Notes: generated by a model not told the origin, from the letters alone. A stretch of DNA of 64,000 nucleotides from Clostridia bacterium (GCA_017427285.1 JAFRTE010000046.1:71401-135400); one strand, 5' to 3'; counted from the stretch's first letter, positions 36,289 to 45,370 are shown. Program-made: numbers and translations.

Positions 36289-37752
36289 ATGAGGATCTTA
36301 TATCTCGACCTTGATACGCTCCGCCCCGACCATCTCGGTTGCTACGGATATCACAGAAATACGTCTCCGAATATCGACTCCGTTGCAAAGGATGCGATGC
36401 GGTTTGATAATTACTACTGTTCCGACGCTCCGTGTCTTCCTTCCAGAAATGCGCTCATGACGGGCAGATTCGGTATCCATTCCGGCGTTGTGGGACACGG
36501 CGGCACAGCCGCGGATATGCGCAGGGAGGGCTATCCGCGCGATTTCTGCGATACGCTCAACGCTTCAAGTCTTCCCGGATTTTTAAGAAGACAGGGCTTC
36601 AGAACGGTGCTTGTCAGTCCGTTTGCCGAGCGTCATTCATGCTGGCAGTTTTACGCCGGCTTTTCCGAAATGTTCAATACTGGACGTCAGGGCGGTGAAT
36701 CCGCCGACGAGATCTCCCCCGCGGCTCTCGACTGGCTTGAAAGAAACGCCGAAAGCGACAACTGGTATCTTCACGTTAATTTCTGGGATGCCCACACTCC
36801 TTACAGAGCGCCGCTTTCCTTCGGCGAACCGTTTGCAAACGACCCGCTGCCGGACTGGATAACAGACGAAGTGCTTGCCGAGCACGTCCGCCACGTCGGG
36901 CCTCATTCGGCAAGGGAGATCGGCATGTATAACAGTAACGAAAATCCCAATGTGCCGCGGCACCCCGGTGAAGTAGTTGACAGAAAGGGCCTTCGCAGAA
37001 TATTCGACGGCTACGATACCGGCATTCTCTATATGGATATGCATATAGGGTATATCCTCGACGCGCTAAAAAAAGCGGGGGTATACGACGATACGGTGAT
37101 CATTATCAGCGCCGATCACGCCGAGAATATCGGAGAGCTCGGCCTTTACGCCGAACACGCCACCGCAGATTACGTCAACTGCCGGATTCCCATGATAATA
37201 AAATGGCCCGGCGGTAAAACCGGTACGGACGGCAATCTTCACTACAATCTTGATCTTCTGCCCACATACGCGGATATCTTCGGCGCCGAAAAAAACATCA
37301 GTTGGGACGGCGAATCGTTTGCTTCCTGCCTGATCCCCGATTTCCCGAGAGAGTCAAAAAAAAGAGATTATCTCGTTTTGTCGCAATGCGCGCACCTTTG
37401 TCAGCGGGGCGTTCGCTTCGGCGATTACATCTATCTTCGCACTTATCACGACGGATATCATCTTTATCCGAAAGAAATGCTTTTCAATATAAGATCCGAT
37501 CCTCACGAGCAGTTTGACCTCGCCGAAAAAGAGCGTTCTCTTTGCGAAAAAGCAGTATATTATCTTAACGACTGGCACGACGGTATGATGCTTACCATGC
37601 CCGACGACGTCGATCCTTTATGGACGGTCATGCGTGAGGGCGGCCCGTATCATACAAGAGGCCATCTCGAACAGTATTGCAAACGTCTTGAACAGACCGG
37701 CAGAGCCGATGGTGCCGCGGAGCTTCGCAGACGTCATCCTAACGAAAAATAA
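36289..37752 (+). CDS. Sulfatase (S1 family, Cys-type, cytoplasmic)
   Basis: A 487-residue arylsulfatase-fold hydrolase that removes sulfate esters. The N-terminal metal site is LDLDTLRPDHLGCYG, and the maturation motif is CLPSR with Cys49, which must be converted to formylglycine; in anaerobes this is done by a radical-SAM maturase, not encoded in this window. The second metal block is IIISADHAENIGELGLYAEH near residue 265. No signal peptide, so it acts on imported sugars, such as sulfated glycan fragments. The start follows GAAAGGAAAAG. A small hypothetical gene is 15 bases downstream. Confidence 0.94.
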   Translation: MRILYLDLDTLRPDHLGCYGYHRNTSPNIDSVAKDAMRFDNYYCSDAPCLPSRNALMTGRFGIHSGVVGHGGTAADMRREGYPRDFCDTLNASSLPGFLRRQGFRTVLVSPFAERHSCWQFYAGFSEMFNTGRQGGESADEISPAALDWLERNAESDNWYLHVNFWDAHTPYRAPLSFGEPFANDPLPDWITDEVLAEHVRHVGPHSAREIGMYNSNENPNVPRHPGEVVDRKGLRRIFDGYDTGILYMDMHIGYILDALKKAGVYDDTVIIISADHAENIGELGLYAEHATADYVNCRIPMIIKWPGGKTGTDGNLHYNLDLLPTYADIFGAEKNISWDGESFASCLIPDFPRESKKRDYLVLSQCAHLCQRGVRFGDYIYLRTYHDGYHLYPKEMLFNIRSDPHEQFDLAEKERSLCEKAVYYLNDWHDGMMLTMPDDVDPLWTVMREGGPYHTRGHLEQYCKRLEQTGRADGAAELRRRHPNEK

Positions 37753-37767
37753 ATACGGAGAATAACG

Positions 37768-38088
37768 ATGGAAAGAATTTATTACGATACCTACGAAAAC
37801 CGTATCCGCGTAACCGTCTGGGCAGATACCGCCTTTGACGGAAGCTTGCGGATCCATAACTATACGCGCGGGGTCTATATCGACGATATTTTCGGAACTG
37901 ACGAATACGAAACCTTCGCCGTAATTCCCGCAGATTTCGTTTCGGACGCGCTCACCGCCTCAGGCGCGTCTTCGCTTAAGGAACTGCTCGTTTATTTTGA
38001 TAATTTTGCTTGTTGCCGCAACGGCTATGAGCGGGTAAAATCGTGGCTCGGAAAAGAGGGTGTCTCTTTCACCGAGGAAACGCTGTGA
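37768..38088 (+). CDS. Small hypothetical protein
   Basis: 106 residues, no signal peptide or membrane segment, rich in Tyr, Asp and Arg (starts MERIYYDTYENRIRVTVW). The pattern of short alternating beta strands in the first half and helix in the second is all that can be seen; I do not recognise the family. A GGAG site lies before the ATG, and it is 15 bases after the sulfatase, so it is co-transcribed. The following ~150 bases up to 38236 hold no gene I can support. Confidence 0.75.
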   Translation: MERIYYDTYENRIRVTVWADTAFDGSLRIHNYTRGVYIDDIFGTDEYETFAVIPADFVSDALTASGASSLKELLVYFDNFACCRNGYERVKSWLGKEGVSFTEETL

Positions 38089-38236
38089 CGGAGAGCGCTT
38101 TTAAAATAGCTTGATAATTTGCTCCTTTAACGGGATCCGGACGGTAACGATTCCGATCATCGCCGCCTTATTTTATTATATCTTAAACCATTTCAGTATC
38201 ATTTTCCTCCAAAAAATAAAATTTTATTATTTTCTA

Positions 38237-38266
38237 TTGACATTTCTGTTTTTTTTTTGATATAAT
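38237..38266 (+). promoter_or_regulatory. SigA promoter of peptide-permease cassette 1
   Basis: Perfect TTGACA (38237-38242), an 18-base T-rich spacer and perfect TATAAT (38261-38266). The predicted transcript begins near 38273, a few bases before an AAGGAG ribosome site at 38281. Confidence 0.88.
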
Positions 38267-38291
38267 GAAAAAAAATGAATAAGGAGTAAAA

Positions 38292-38651
38292 AAAAAGAAT
38301 TATTTTAAGAAAATAATAAGCGTTCTGGTAATCGTCTCGGTTCTTGCGATATTTGCGGTTTCCGCGGCTGCGTCATTGTCTTACACCACGTCTGTTTACT
38401 GGAATGCTAATGAAACCGCAGCGTGGGCGGTAACAGAGGGCACGGGATCTTCTGCGCAGAATTTTTATGTAATGGCAAAAATAACAAGTTCGTCAACGGG
38501 TCAAACCGCCGTTGATTATGGAGACAGTAATTTTACAACGTATGCAATTGCTACTACCAATCAGGTTGCAGTGACTTATCCTTCGAGTATTCCGCTGGTA
38601 ACATATTCAGGATCTATTCGATACGGTTACGCTCCTGTTATTGACGGATAA
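38292..38651 (+). CDS. Small secreted protein of cassette 1, start codon missing
   Basis: The frame ending at 38651 continues upstream without a stop to the AAGGAG site at 38281-38286 and encodes a perfect signal peptide (KKNYFKKIISVLVIVSVLAI, then FAVSAAAS), but no ATG, GTG or TTG lies in frame where initiation is expected. The only in-frame candidate, TTG at 38376, would delete the entire signal. The mature part (~90 residues) is rich in Ser, Thr, Tyr and Ala, lacks Cys, and ends IPLVTYSGSIRYGY, a motif resembled by the second cassette (IPFVVSYYGSATY). Not a family I recognise. Either a start was lost by a small indel, or the sequence has an error in the nine-A run at 38288-38296. Confidence 0.6.
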   Translation, partial: KKNYFKKIISVLVIVSVLAIFAVSAAASLSYTTSVYWNANETAAWAVTEGTGSSAQNFYVMAKITSSSTGQTAVDYGDSNFTTYAIATTNQVAVTYPSSIPLVTYSGSIRYGYAPVIDG

Positions 38652-38665
38652 ATAATTAACAAAAT

Positions 38666-38704
38666 CTGACCCTGCAAACTCTAACGTTTATAGGGTCAGT
38701 TTTA
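38666..38704 (+). terminator. Hairpin between peptide and permease genes, cassette 1
   Basis: Perfect stem CTGACCCT / AGGGTCAG with an 18-base loop followed by TTTTATTATT. It lies inside the cassette, 15 bases after the peptide stop, so it probably acts as a leaky terminator or RNA stabiliser that gives more peptide than permease mRNA. Confidence 0.75.
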
Positions 38705-38756
38705 TTATTACACTGTTTTAAACATCATTTACTTCAACAGAAAGGATATTAACATT

Positions 38757-41243
38757 ATGAGATCCGTATTTGCGGATATTTGGTCAAGCTTAAAGAAATC
38801 ACCGTTTCTTTTCCTTTTTCTGTTCGTTCAAATCGTCATCACAAGTCTGATTCTATATATTTCGATCGCGAATTATTACTGGACCGAAGAGGCAAACAAT
38901 ACTGCAAATATAGCTTGGGGCAATAAGGAATATTATAAGCTTTACAATCCTGTTGTTATGGATGACAGCGATATGGAAGAGTTATTTTCGTTCATATGGA
39001 CTCCCTCGTATTATACTTATATGATGGATCCGGATACATACGATTTTTATTATTCTTTTCTTAAAAAAGTTGAAGATCTTACCGAAAGGCTTGAAGAGAT
39101 AGACGGTTTAACGGTAATGCCCGTAAAAACGAGTTACACTACGTTGCTTGAGGAGCGCAACTGGTCCGAAGAGGATAAAAAATACGGAGAGTTCGACATG
39201 TTTGAGCAAAACACGCCGTCGGTAAAGGACGAAAACGGCAACATAAGATACGTCAGGCTCAAAACTCTTTATGTAGACAGTAAATATTTCGAATATTACA
39301 ATACTAAGGTCAGCGAAGGAAGACTTTTTGAGAAAAACGATTTTCTGTACGATGACGAATATGTTCCGGTTATCATGGGCAGTAAATACAAAAAGTATTT
39401 TTCTTTGGGCGAGGAGTTTGAAATTCAGAGTCGGTTCGGCAAAACAAAAAACAAAGTTATCGGTTTTATCGCCGAAAATCAGTATTATACACATCCGAAC
39501 GGAGTTGGCTTGGTTTTTTCCTATGATAGTATAATAATAAAACCGATTATAGAAAGAAAAGCTGACGAAATACTCGAAAACGAGGAATATCTGCCTTATC
39601 TCGGACAGCTTGGCGCAGTTATCGATCAGGCGTTTTTGCTTATCGAACCCGAAAAGCAGGATGAAGTCGTATCTGAAATCGAAAATCTTCTTGACGAGTT
39701 TGAGCTCTCCGATTACCTTCGGCTCTTTCATTTGAGGATCGACAAAGAAATCGTGAGCAACTATAACGATCAGCTCGTTATCGGCATTGTGGCATGCGTG
39801 TTAACGCTTATCTTCTCTCTCTTCAGCTTCATATTTACAATGCTTTATAAGATAGATAATAATATAAAAAACTACGCCATCCGTATGGTGGTGGGCGAAA
39901 CGTATACCGGCATTTCGCTGCGTTATATTATTGAATCTTTGATCGTGTTTTTTCTCGGTCAGGCAACCGGTCTTTTCCTCTTCAGGATTTATGCCGTATA
40001 CTCATATATCTATCAGGGCTACAACAGTCTTGAAACGGCAACTCTGCGCACGGGAATTATACTTAATATGATTTTCTGCATAGTAAGCGCCGTTATCCTT
40101 TATATATGCGTTTCGGTCAAGCTGCGCTCTTACAGTCTTGCAACGCTCATCCGCGGAAATGAAGTGAGAAAAGAAAAGCATCTGCCTTTTTACCGCGTCG
40201 TCATCTTCCTTATGCTTGCCGTTGTCGGCGTTTTTGCGATGTTTATAGCAAGTTATCGTGTTCTGCTTGACAGAATAGATATTTATTACAACAGTTACTA
40301 TACAAAAAACGTTAAGATAGCATACGTTTTGAAAAAGAGCGGCGATGATGCGCCGGAAGTAACGGTAAACTGCGATGAAATAACCGGTAATGTCGGCGAC
40401 TCTGTCATAAACAAATATATCGATATGTTTTACAAGGGCGACGACTATATAGAGGAACGAGGGCTTTACTTTAACGGATATATAGACCCCGTAAATATGC
40501 TTTACGGAAGATTTTTCACTTCCGAGGAATCAGCCGGAGAAGAAAAGATCGCCGTCGTTGGAAAAGGCATATACGAAAAATATGTTACTTTTAACGAAGC
40601 TGGCGAACCGGTATATCACTCCGACGCGCTTGACGCAGATCTTCTCGTAACAGGCGTTATGGGCAAGGAGGACGCCGATACAAGTATAGACTTTACCGTT
40701 TTTACTCCCATAAAAGTTGCGACTGCAAAAAGCGCTTCGGGCTCCTATACTCTGGACGGAAAAGATAAAGCAACCGTTGAAAAACTCACCGAAGAATTTG
40801 AAAAATACGTTTCCGAAACCGCTGAGATAAACACGAGAGATTATAAACCGCGAATAACCGTCGAAGCTCCTACCGATATGCTTCTTATGCTGCTTGCGCT
40901 TATAGTTATCAACGCAATGGTCTTCTGCTTCTATTACGTATCAAAGCAGCGGAATATTCATTACGTCAAAAAACTTGTCGGTTATTCAAAAATAATGATT
41001 CTTGCCGACACTCTCATTGATTTTCTCGTTCTTACCGCCTGTGCGTTCATTTTCGGCAATGCGGTCACGGTCCTTCTTAAAGAGACCGTTTTCGCCGGCG
41101 CGGGTCTGTTTTCGATTTATATACTCGATTTTCAGGCGGTCCTTATTGCTTTCGTCGCCGTTGCGCTGCTTACCGTCGTGCTTACCGTTATTGCCGTGGC
41201 AAGAACGTTCGCTTCGGCAAACAACAACGAATACCGCGTATGA
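38757..41243 (+). CDS. Large FtsX-like membrane protein of cassette 1
   Basis: An 828-residue integral membrane protein with no ATPase domain. About eight hydrophobic helices can be read: ~13-38, an extracytoplasmic domain to ~335, helices near 340-365, 390-415, 435-455 and 480-500, a second external domain (~505-700), and helices near 704-723, 745-770 and 790-815. This is the topology of FtsX/MacB-type ABC3 permeases and of bacteriocin-associated integral membrane proteins. The N-terminus (ADIWSSLKKSPFLFL) aligns without gaps with the partial protein at 63830. No partner ATPase gene is adjacent. Likely job: export of, or immunity or response to, the small secreted protein upstream; this is inference. 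Confidence 0.82.
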   Translation: MRSVFADIWSSLKKSPFLFLFLFVQIVITSLILYISIANYYWTEEANNTANIAWGNKEYYKLYNPVVMDDSDMEELFSFIWTPSYYTYMMDPDTYDFYYSFLKKVEDLTERLEEIDGLTVMPVKTSYTTLLEERNWSEEDKKYGEFDMFEQNTPSVKDENGNIRYVRLKTLYVDSKYFEYYNTKVSEGRLFEKNDFLYDDEYVPVIMGSKYKKYFSLGEEFEIQSRFGKTKNKVIGFIAENQYYTHPNGVGLVFSYDSIIIKPIIERKADEILENEEYLPYLGQLGAVIDQAFLLIEPEKQDEVVSEIENLLDEFELSDYLRLFHLRIDKEIVSNYNDQLVIGIVACVLTLIFSLFSFIFTMLYKIDNNIKNYAIRMVVGETYTGISLRYIIESLIVFFLGQATGLFLFRIYAVYSYIYQGYNSLETATLRTGIILNMIFCIVSAVILYICVSVKLRSYSLATLIRGNEVRKEKHLPFYRVVIFLMLAVVGVFAMFIASYRVLLDRIDIYYNSYYTKNVKIAYVLKKSGDDAPEVTVNCDEITGNVGDSVINKYIDMFYKGDDYIEERGLYFNGYIDPVNMLYGRFFTSEESAGEEKIAVVGKGIYEKYVTFNEAGEPVYHSDALDADLLVTGVMGKEDADTSIDFTVFTPIKVATAKSASGSYTLDGKDKATVEKLTEEFEKYVSETAEINTRDYKPRITVEAPTDMLLMLLALIVINAMVFCFYYVSKQRNIHYVKKLVGYSKIMILADTLIDFLVLTACAFIFGNAVTVLLKETVFAGAGLFSIYILDFQAVLIAFVAVALLTVVLTVIAVARTFASANNNEYRV

Positions 41244-41289
41244 TTTATAATTCACTTTACTTTTTTAATAATAATTTCACATCTTTTTA

Positions 41290-41318
41290 TTGACTTTTCT
41301 GCATATAAGTGATAAAAT
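41290..41318 (+). promoter_or_regulatory. SigA promoter of the ECF-coaW-pocR operon
   Basis: TTGACT (41290-41295), 17-base spacer, TAAAAT (41313-41318). The predicted start site near 41325 falls inside the terminator stem described next. Confidence 0.8.
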
Positions 41319-41353
41319 AAAGGGTAGTATATATTCTGCCCTTTTATTTTTTT
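41319..41353 (+). terminator. Intrinsic terminator overlapping the next operon's start site
   Basis: Nine-base-pair stem AAAGGGTAG / CTGCCCTTT (one G-T pair), an eight-base loop and then TATTTTTTTT. It ends transcripts from cassette 1. Because the following promoter's -10 box touches the left arm, transcripts from that promoter lack most of the left arm and escape termination. Confidence 0.8.
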
Positions 41354-41366
41354 TAGGAGAAATCAG

Positions 41367-41993
41367 ATGTCCGGAAACAATTCACTTCAAACTTCAAACA
41401 AATTATCAAAAACAAAGAAAATCGCTTTGTACGGGATCCTTTCCGCAATTATTATCATAATGAGCTTTACGCCGCTCGGCTTTCTTAAAATAGGTACGTT
41501 TTCAATTACTTTTTTACCGATCCCCGTTGCGGTAGGTGCGGCGATACTCGGCCCTTACGGCGGGCTTTTCTTCGGTTCGCTGTTCGGCCTAATGAGCTTT
41601 TTGCAGTGCTTCGGTCTCGACCCGCAGGGAGTGATCCTTCTTGAAATAAATCCGGTTTACACATTTATACTGTGCGTTGTTACAAGAGCGCTGATGGGCT
41701 TATGCTGCGGCCTGATTTTTAAACTTATTGCCAAAATAGACAAAACAAAAATAATCTCATTTATCGTTTCAAGCTTTTCCGCCGCTTTTTTAAATACGGT
41801 ATTCTTTCTTTTCACGTTTACCGTTCTTTTCGGCGATGGCGAGATCTCTGAGCGATTCGGAGCGTCAGTTTCAACTATCCTTGTTACCGTCGTTTCGTTA
41901 AACGGAATAGTTGAAGCGATCGTCTGCACCGCAGTCGGCTTTGCGGTATCAAAAGCGCTTTCATATTTCCTTACCAGGGAGAAATCCGCATGA
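41367..41993 (+). CDS. ECF transporter S component, probably pantothenate-type
   Basis: A 208-residue membrane protein with about six hydrophobic helices. The N-terminal helix follows a basic stretch (NKLSKTKKIALYGILSAI), and the segment VAVGAAILGPYGGLFFGSLFG is typical of energy-coupling-factor substrate-binding subunits. Such proteins bind vitamins and use a shared ECF ATPase module encoded elsewhere. The gene overlaps the pantothenate kinase by four bases (ATGA), which argues for pantothenate as ligand, as in PanT; that part is inference. Confidence 0.82.
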   Translation: MSGNNSLQTSNKLSKTKKIALYGILSAIIIIMSFTPLGFLKIGTFSITFLPIPVAVGAAILGPYGGLFFGSLFGLMSFLQCFGLDPQGVILLEINPVYTFILCVVTRALMGLCCGLIFKLIAKIDKTKIISFIVSSFSAAFLNTVFFLFTFTVLFGDGEISERFGASVSTILVTVVSLNGIVEAIVCTAVGFAVSKALSYFLTREKSA

Positions 41994-42820
41994 AAACAGT
42001 TATCGGTATAGATATCGGCGGCAGCACCACAAAAATAGTCGGCATTTGCTCAGGCGAGCCGATAAGACCTATGCAGGTCAAGGCCACCGACCCAATAACG
42101 TCGCTTTACGGTGCTTTCGGCAGATATCTCAGCGAAAACGGACTCTCTATCCCCGATATTTCCGAAATACGCATAACGGGCGTCGGATCGTCGTTTGTCA
42201 AAGACGATATTTACGGCATTAAAACCCTAAAGGTCAACGAATTCAAAGCTATCGGCCTCGGCGGACTTTATCTTACGGGACTTTCCGACGCTATCGTTGT
42301 AAGTATGGGCACAGGTACGGCTTTTGTCCATGCAAAAGGCGACAGCTTCGAACATCTCGGCGGCACCGGCGTCGGAGGAGGCACGCTTCTCGGACTTTCC
42401 TCAAAACTTCTCGGCACAAGAAACTTCAAAAATATCTGTGAGCTTGCCGAGGAGGGAGACCTCTCAAAAATCGATCTTGCCGTAGGCGATATAACTAAAA
42501 GCGAAGCGGGGATCCTTAAAAACGAAACGACCGCGTCCAACTTCGGCAAGATATCCGATTACGCAAATAAAAACGACATTGCCGCAGGGCTTATAAACAT
42601 GGTCTGCCAGACTATCGGCATGCTCGCTTATTTTGCGAGCCGCTTTTCGGAGACTGACAATATCGTCCTTTGCGGCAGTATGACGACCATACCCAATACT
42701 AACAATTACTTTTCCGTAATCAATTCGCTTTACGGCGTAAATATCCATGTCCCCGAGGACGCGGAATTTGCGACCGCTCTTGGCGCCGCGCTCGTAAAAG
42801 CAGACACAGAGTTAACATAA
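41990..42820 (+). CDS. coaW: Type II pantothenate kinase
   Basis: A 276-residue ASKHA-fold kinase that phosphorylates pantothenate, the first step of coenzyme A synthesis. The phosphate-binding start is GIDIGGSTTKIVGI (residues 5-18), the second block is VVSMGTGTAFVHAKG near 102, the Gly-rich loop is HLGGTGVGGGTLLGL near 118, and the C-terminal adenosine block ends ATALGAALVKA. Type II enzymes, known from Staphylococcus and found in many Bacillota, are typically not feedback-inhibited by CoA. Start overlaps the ECF gene; the regulator follows 15 bases later. Confidence 0.93.
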   Translation: MKTVIGIDIGGSTTKIVGICSGEPIRPMQVKATDPITSLYGAFGRYLSENGLSIPDISEIRITGVGSSFVKDDIYGIKTLKVNEFKAIGLGGLYLTGLSDAIVVSMGTGTAFVHAKGDSFEHLGGTGVGGGTLLGLSSKLLGTRNFKNICELAEEGDLSKIDLAVGDITKSEAGILKNETTASNFGKISDYANKNDIAAGLINMVCQTIGMLAYFASRFSETDNIVLCGSMTTIPNTNNYFSVINSLYGVNIHVPEDAEFATALGAALVKADTELT

Positions 42821-42835
42821 ATACGGAGAACTCCT

Positions 42836-44080
42836 ATGCAGGATCAGGCCAACGCTCTTTTCGATGAGATAAAAGACTTTTCCGTTTCGACCGGAATAAC
42901 GGCGAAGGTATTCAATTCCGACGGCGTCGAAATGATGTCCTTCGGCAGCTGTCCCGAATGCGAACTTTGCCGCCTTGTGGGCTGTCCCCGGTCAGAATGC
43001 GACAGAACTCATAAAAAGGCAGGGGAGGACACTCTCAGATTCGGCGGTAAATACATATACCTGTGTCCGATGGGCTTCGTCTATTCCGCGTCGCCCGTAC
43101 TGACCGAAAATTCGGAAATTGTAACCGCGGCCGCCGGTCCGATACTCATTATCGGCAAAACCGATTATTTCAACGAATATATCAGGGGGAAAGACAAACT
43201 TTCTCCCGAAACCGTTGATGCGATCAGATCAAAGCTTGATACGATACATCTTTATTCTCTCGATCAGGTTACCGCATATTCAAATATGCTTTACTATCTC
43301 GCTTCGTATTCAAGCGGGAAAGACGCGGTAAAGCTGCTCAATTCCGAAAAGGAAAACACCGAAGAAAAGCACGGAGAAGAAATGATCAGCTTCAAAAACG
43401 GATTTACCGAGAGAACGGAATATCCGCTTTTCAAGGAAAAAGAGCTGCTTGAAGTAATGTCCGTGGGCGACAGAAAAAACGCGCAGCGTCTTCTTAACGA
43501 GATCCTCGGTTATATCTTCTTTGCTACAGGCGGCGACACGGACGTTATAAAGACCCGCGTTGCGGAGCTGATAGTCCAGCTTTCAAGGACCGCCGCTCTG
43601 AACGGAGGCGTAAACCGCCAGAAAATCATGGAGATCAGCGTTGAATACATGAAAACGATCTGGACTCTCGAATCGGTCGATGATATTTCCGCTTGGATGT
43701 CAAGGATTCTTTCGTCGTTTACTCAGATGGTTTTTTCCACGAAAGATATAAAACATCTGGACGTTATACAGAAAGTAGTTTCGTATATCAACGCAAATTA
43801 TATGAACAAAATATCCCTTGACGATATCGCGAGGGAAGGATTTCTCTCATCTTCGTATCTCAGCAAGCTTTTTAAATCCGAGATGAAAATAAATCTTTCC
43901 ACATACATAAACAACGTAAGGGTCGAAAAAAGCAAGCTTCTTCTTCTCGATGAAACGCTCAGCATCATGGACGTTGCGACCATGGTCGGCTTTGAAGAGC
44001 AAAGCTACTTTTCAAAAGTCTTTCGTAACGTTACGGGGGTTTCACCCGGTAAATTCAGACAGTTAAAAGGACATATATAA
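42836..44080 (+). CDS. PocR-domain AraC-type transcriptional regulator
   Basis: A 414-residue regulator. The N-terminal PocR sensory domain (about 1-165) has its usual Cys cluster (Cys39, 42, 45, 50, 55) and YLCPMG near 77; in the family this domain binds small hydrocarbon or diol-type ligands, as in 1,2-propanediol control. The C-terminal ~100 residues are an AraC double helix-turn-helix (KISLDDIAREGFLSSSYLSK and SIMDVATMVGFEEQSYFSKV). It lies mid-operon, so it probably controls its own transcript in response to an intermediate of the pathway encoded downstream. The true ligand is unknown. Confidence 0.92.
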   Translation: MQDQANALFDEIKDFSVSTGITAKVFNSDGVEMMSFGSCPECELCRLVGCPRSECDRTHKKAGEDTLRFGGKYIYLCPMGFVYSASPVLTENSEIVTAAAGPILIIGKTDYFNEYIRGKDKLSPETVDAIRSKLDTIHLYSLDQVTAYSNMLYYLASYSSGKDAVKLLNSEKENTEEKHGEEMISFKNGFTERTEYPLFKEKELLEVMSVGDRKNAQRLLNEILGYIFFATGGDTDVIKTRVAELIVQLSRTAALNGGVNRQKIMEISVEYMKTIWTLESVDDISAWMSRILSSFTQMVFSTKDIKHLDVIQKVVSYINANYMNKISLDDIAREGFLSSSYLSKLFKSEMKINLSTYINNVRVEKSKLLLLDETLSIMDVATMVGFEEQSYFSKVFRNVTGVSPGKFRQLKGHI

Positions 44081-44110
44081 CAAATTCTAAAAATCAGTAA
44101 GGAGCATATT

Positions 44111-45370
44111 ATGAAAACAAAAGCTTGCAGACTTTACGGCAAAAAAGATCTGCGACTGGAAGAATTTGAGCTTCCGCCCATAAAAGATGACGAAATTCTT
44201 GCAAAAATTGTCTCCGACAGCGTTTGCATGTCTTCATACAAGGCAGCCATGCAGGGCGAGGATCATAAACGCGTACCGAATGACGTAGCCGAAAATCCGA
44301 TCATTATCGGTCACGAGTTCTGCGGAGAAATATTGGAAGTCGGAGCAAAATGGCAGCATAAATTCAAGGCAGGCAATAAATTTTCAATCCAGCCCGCCCT
44401 CAATGCCGATTTCAATCCTTACGCCGCTCCCGGTTATTCGTTCCGGTATATCGGCGGCTCCGCAACGTATATAGTAATCCCTTCCGTTGTTATGGAAAAG
44501 GACTGCCTTCTTGACTACGGCGGCGACGCGTTCTTTTACGGTTCACTCTCCGAACCGATGAGCTGCATCATCGGCGCTTTCCACGCAACTTACCATACGA
44601 AATACGGCGTGTACGAACACGAAATGGGCATCCGCAAAGGCGGAAATATGGCTATTCTCGCCGGCGCGGGACCTATGGGCCTCGGTGCGGTAGACTACGC
44701 GATTCACTGCGACAGAAAACCTGCGCTTTTGGTCGTTACCGATATAGACGATGCGCGCCTCGCAAGAGCGGCGTCTATTCTTACACCGAAGGAAGCCGAA
44801 AAAAACGGCGTGAAACTTGTATATTTAAACACTTCAAAGCCCGAAAACGACAACGATTATATCAAATCTCTCACCGGCGGCGCGGGATTTGACGACGTAT
44901 TCGTATTCGCACCGGTCAAACCCGTTGTTGAACAGGCGGACAGACTTCTCGCAAGAGACGGATGCCTTAACTTCTTTGCCGGTCCCACAAATACCGAGTT
45001 TTCGGCAAATCTCAATTTCTACAACGTTCACTATTCCATGACTCACGTTGTGGGAACAAGCGGCGGAAATACCGACGATATGCGCGAATGTCTAAAAATG
45101 GTATCGGAAGGCAAGATCAATCCCGCGGCTATGATAACGCACGTCGGAGGACTTAACGCCACAGCCGAAACTATACTCAATCTTCCCAACATACCCGGCG
45201 GAAAGAAACTCATTTATAACCATATCGATCTGCCTCTTACCGCAATATCCGATTTTGCTTCATCTGAAGACCCGATGCTCGTAAAGCTCGGCGAGATCGT
45301 TGAAAACAATAACGGGCTCTGGTGCCTCGAGGCGGAAAAATATCTTCTTGCAAACGCAAAACATATATAA
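44111..45370 (+). CDS. Zinc-type medium-chain dehydrogenase, L-sorbose-1-phosphate reductase-like
   Basis: A 419-residue MDR-superfamily dehydrogenase. The catalytic-zinc residues are suggested by VCMSSYKAAMQG (Cys near 38) and IIGHEFCGEI (His-Glu near 64); the NAD(P) motif is LAGAGPMGLGAVDYA near 185. It looks most like SorE-type L-sorbose-1-phosphate reductases, which interconvert L-sorbose 1-phosphate and D-glucitol 6-phosphate. The next gene carries a sorbitol-6-phosphate-dehydrogenase-like SDR domain, which supports a hexitol-phosphate substrate, but the reaction is not proven. AAGGAG site before the ATG; 33 bases to the next gene. Confidence 0.82.
   Translation: MKTKACRLYGKKDLRLEEFELPPIKDDEILAKIVSDSVCMSSYKAAMQGEDHKRVPNDVAENPIIIGHEFCGEILEVGAKWQHKFKAGNKFSIQPALNADFNPYAAPGYSFRYIGGSATYIVIPSVVMEKDCLLDYGGDAFFYGSLSEPMSCIIGAFHATYHTKYGVYEHEMGIRKGGNMAILAGAGPMGLGAVDYAIHCDRKPALLVVTDIDDARLARAASILTPKEAEKNGVKLVYLNTSKPENDNDYIKSLTGGAGFDDVFVFAPVKPVVEQADRLLARDGCLNFFAGPTNTEFSANLNFYNVHYSMTHVVGTSGGNTDDMRECLKMVSEGKINPAAMITHVGGLNATAETILNLPNIPGGKKLIYNHIDLPLTAISDFASSEDPMLVKLGEIVENNNGLWCLEAEKYLLANAKHI

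Noticed and set aside
38376-38651. TTG 38376 as the true start of the cassette 1 peptide
   Set aside because: It removes the whole signal peptide, has no ribosome site nearby, and the upstream in-frame sequence is a textbook signal peptide preceded by AAGGAG.
38292-38651. Assigning the small secreted proteins to the lactococcin 972 family
   Set aside because: Only the gene layout is similar; the mature sequences lack the characteristic Trp/His-rich lactococcin 972 pattern.
41319-41353. Hairpin before the ECF gene as a riboswitch expression platform or attenuator
   Set aside because: The promoter -10 box abuts the left arm, so the operon's own RNA would not contain the full stem and there is no room for an aptamer.
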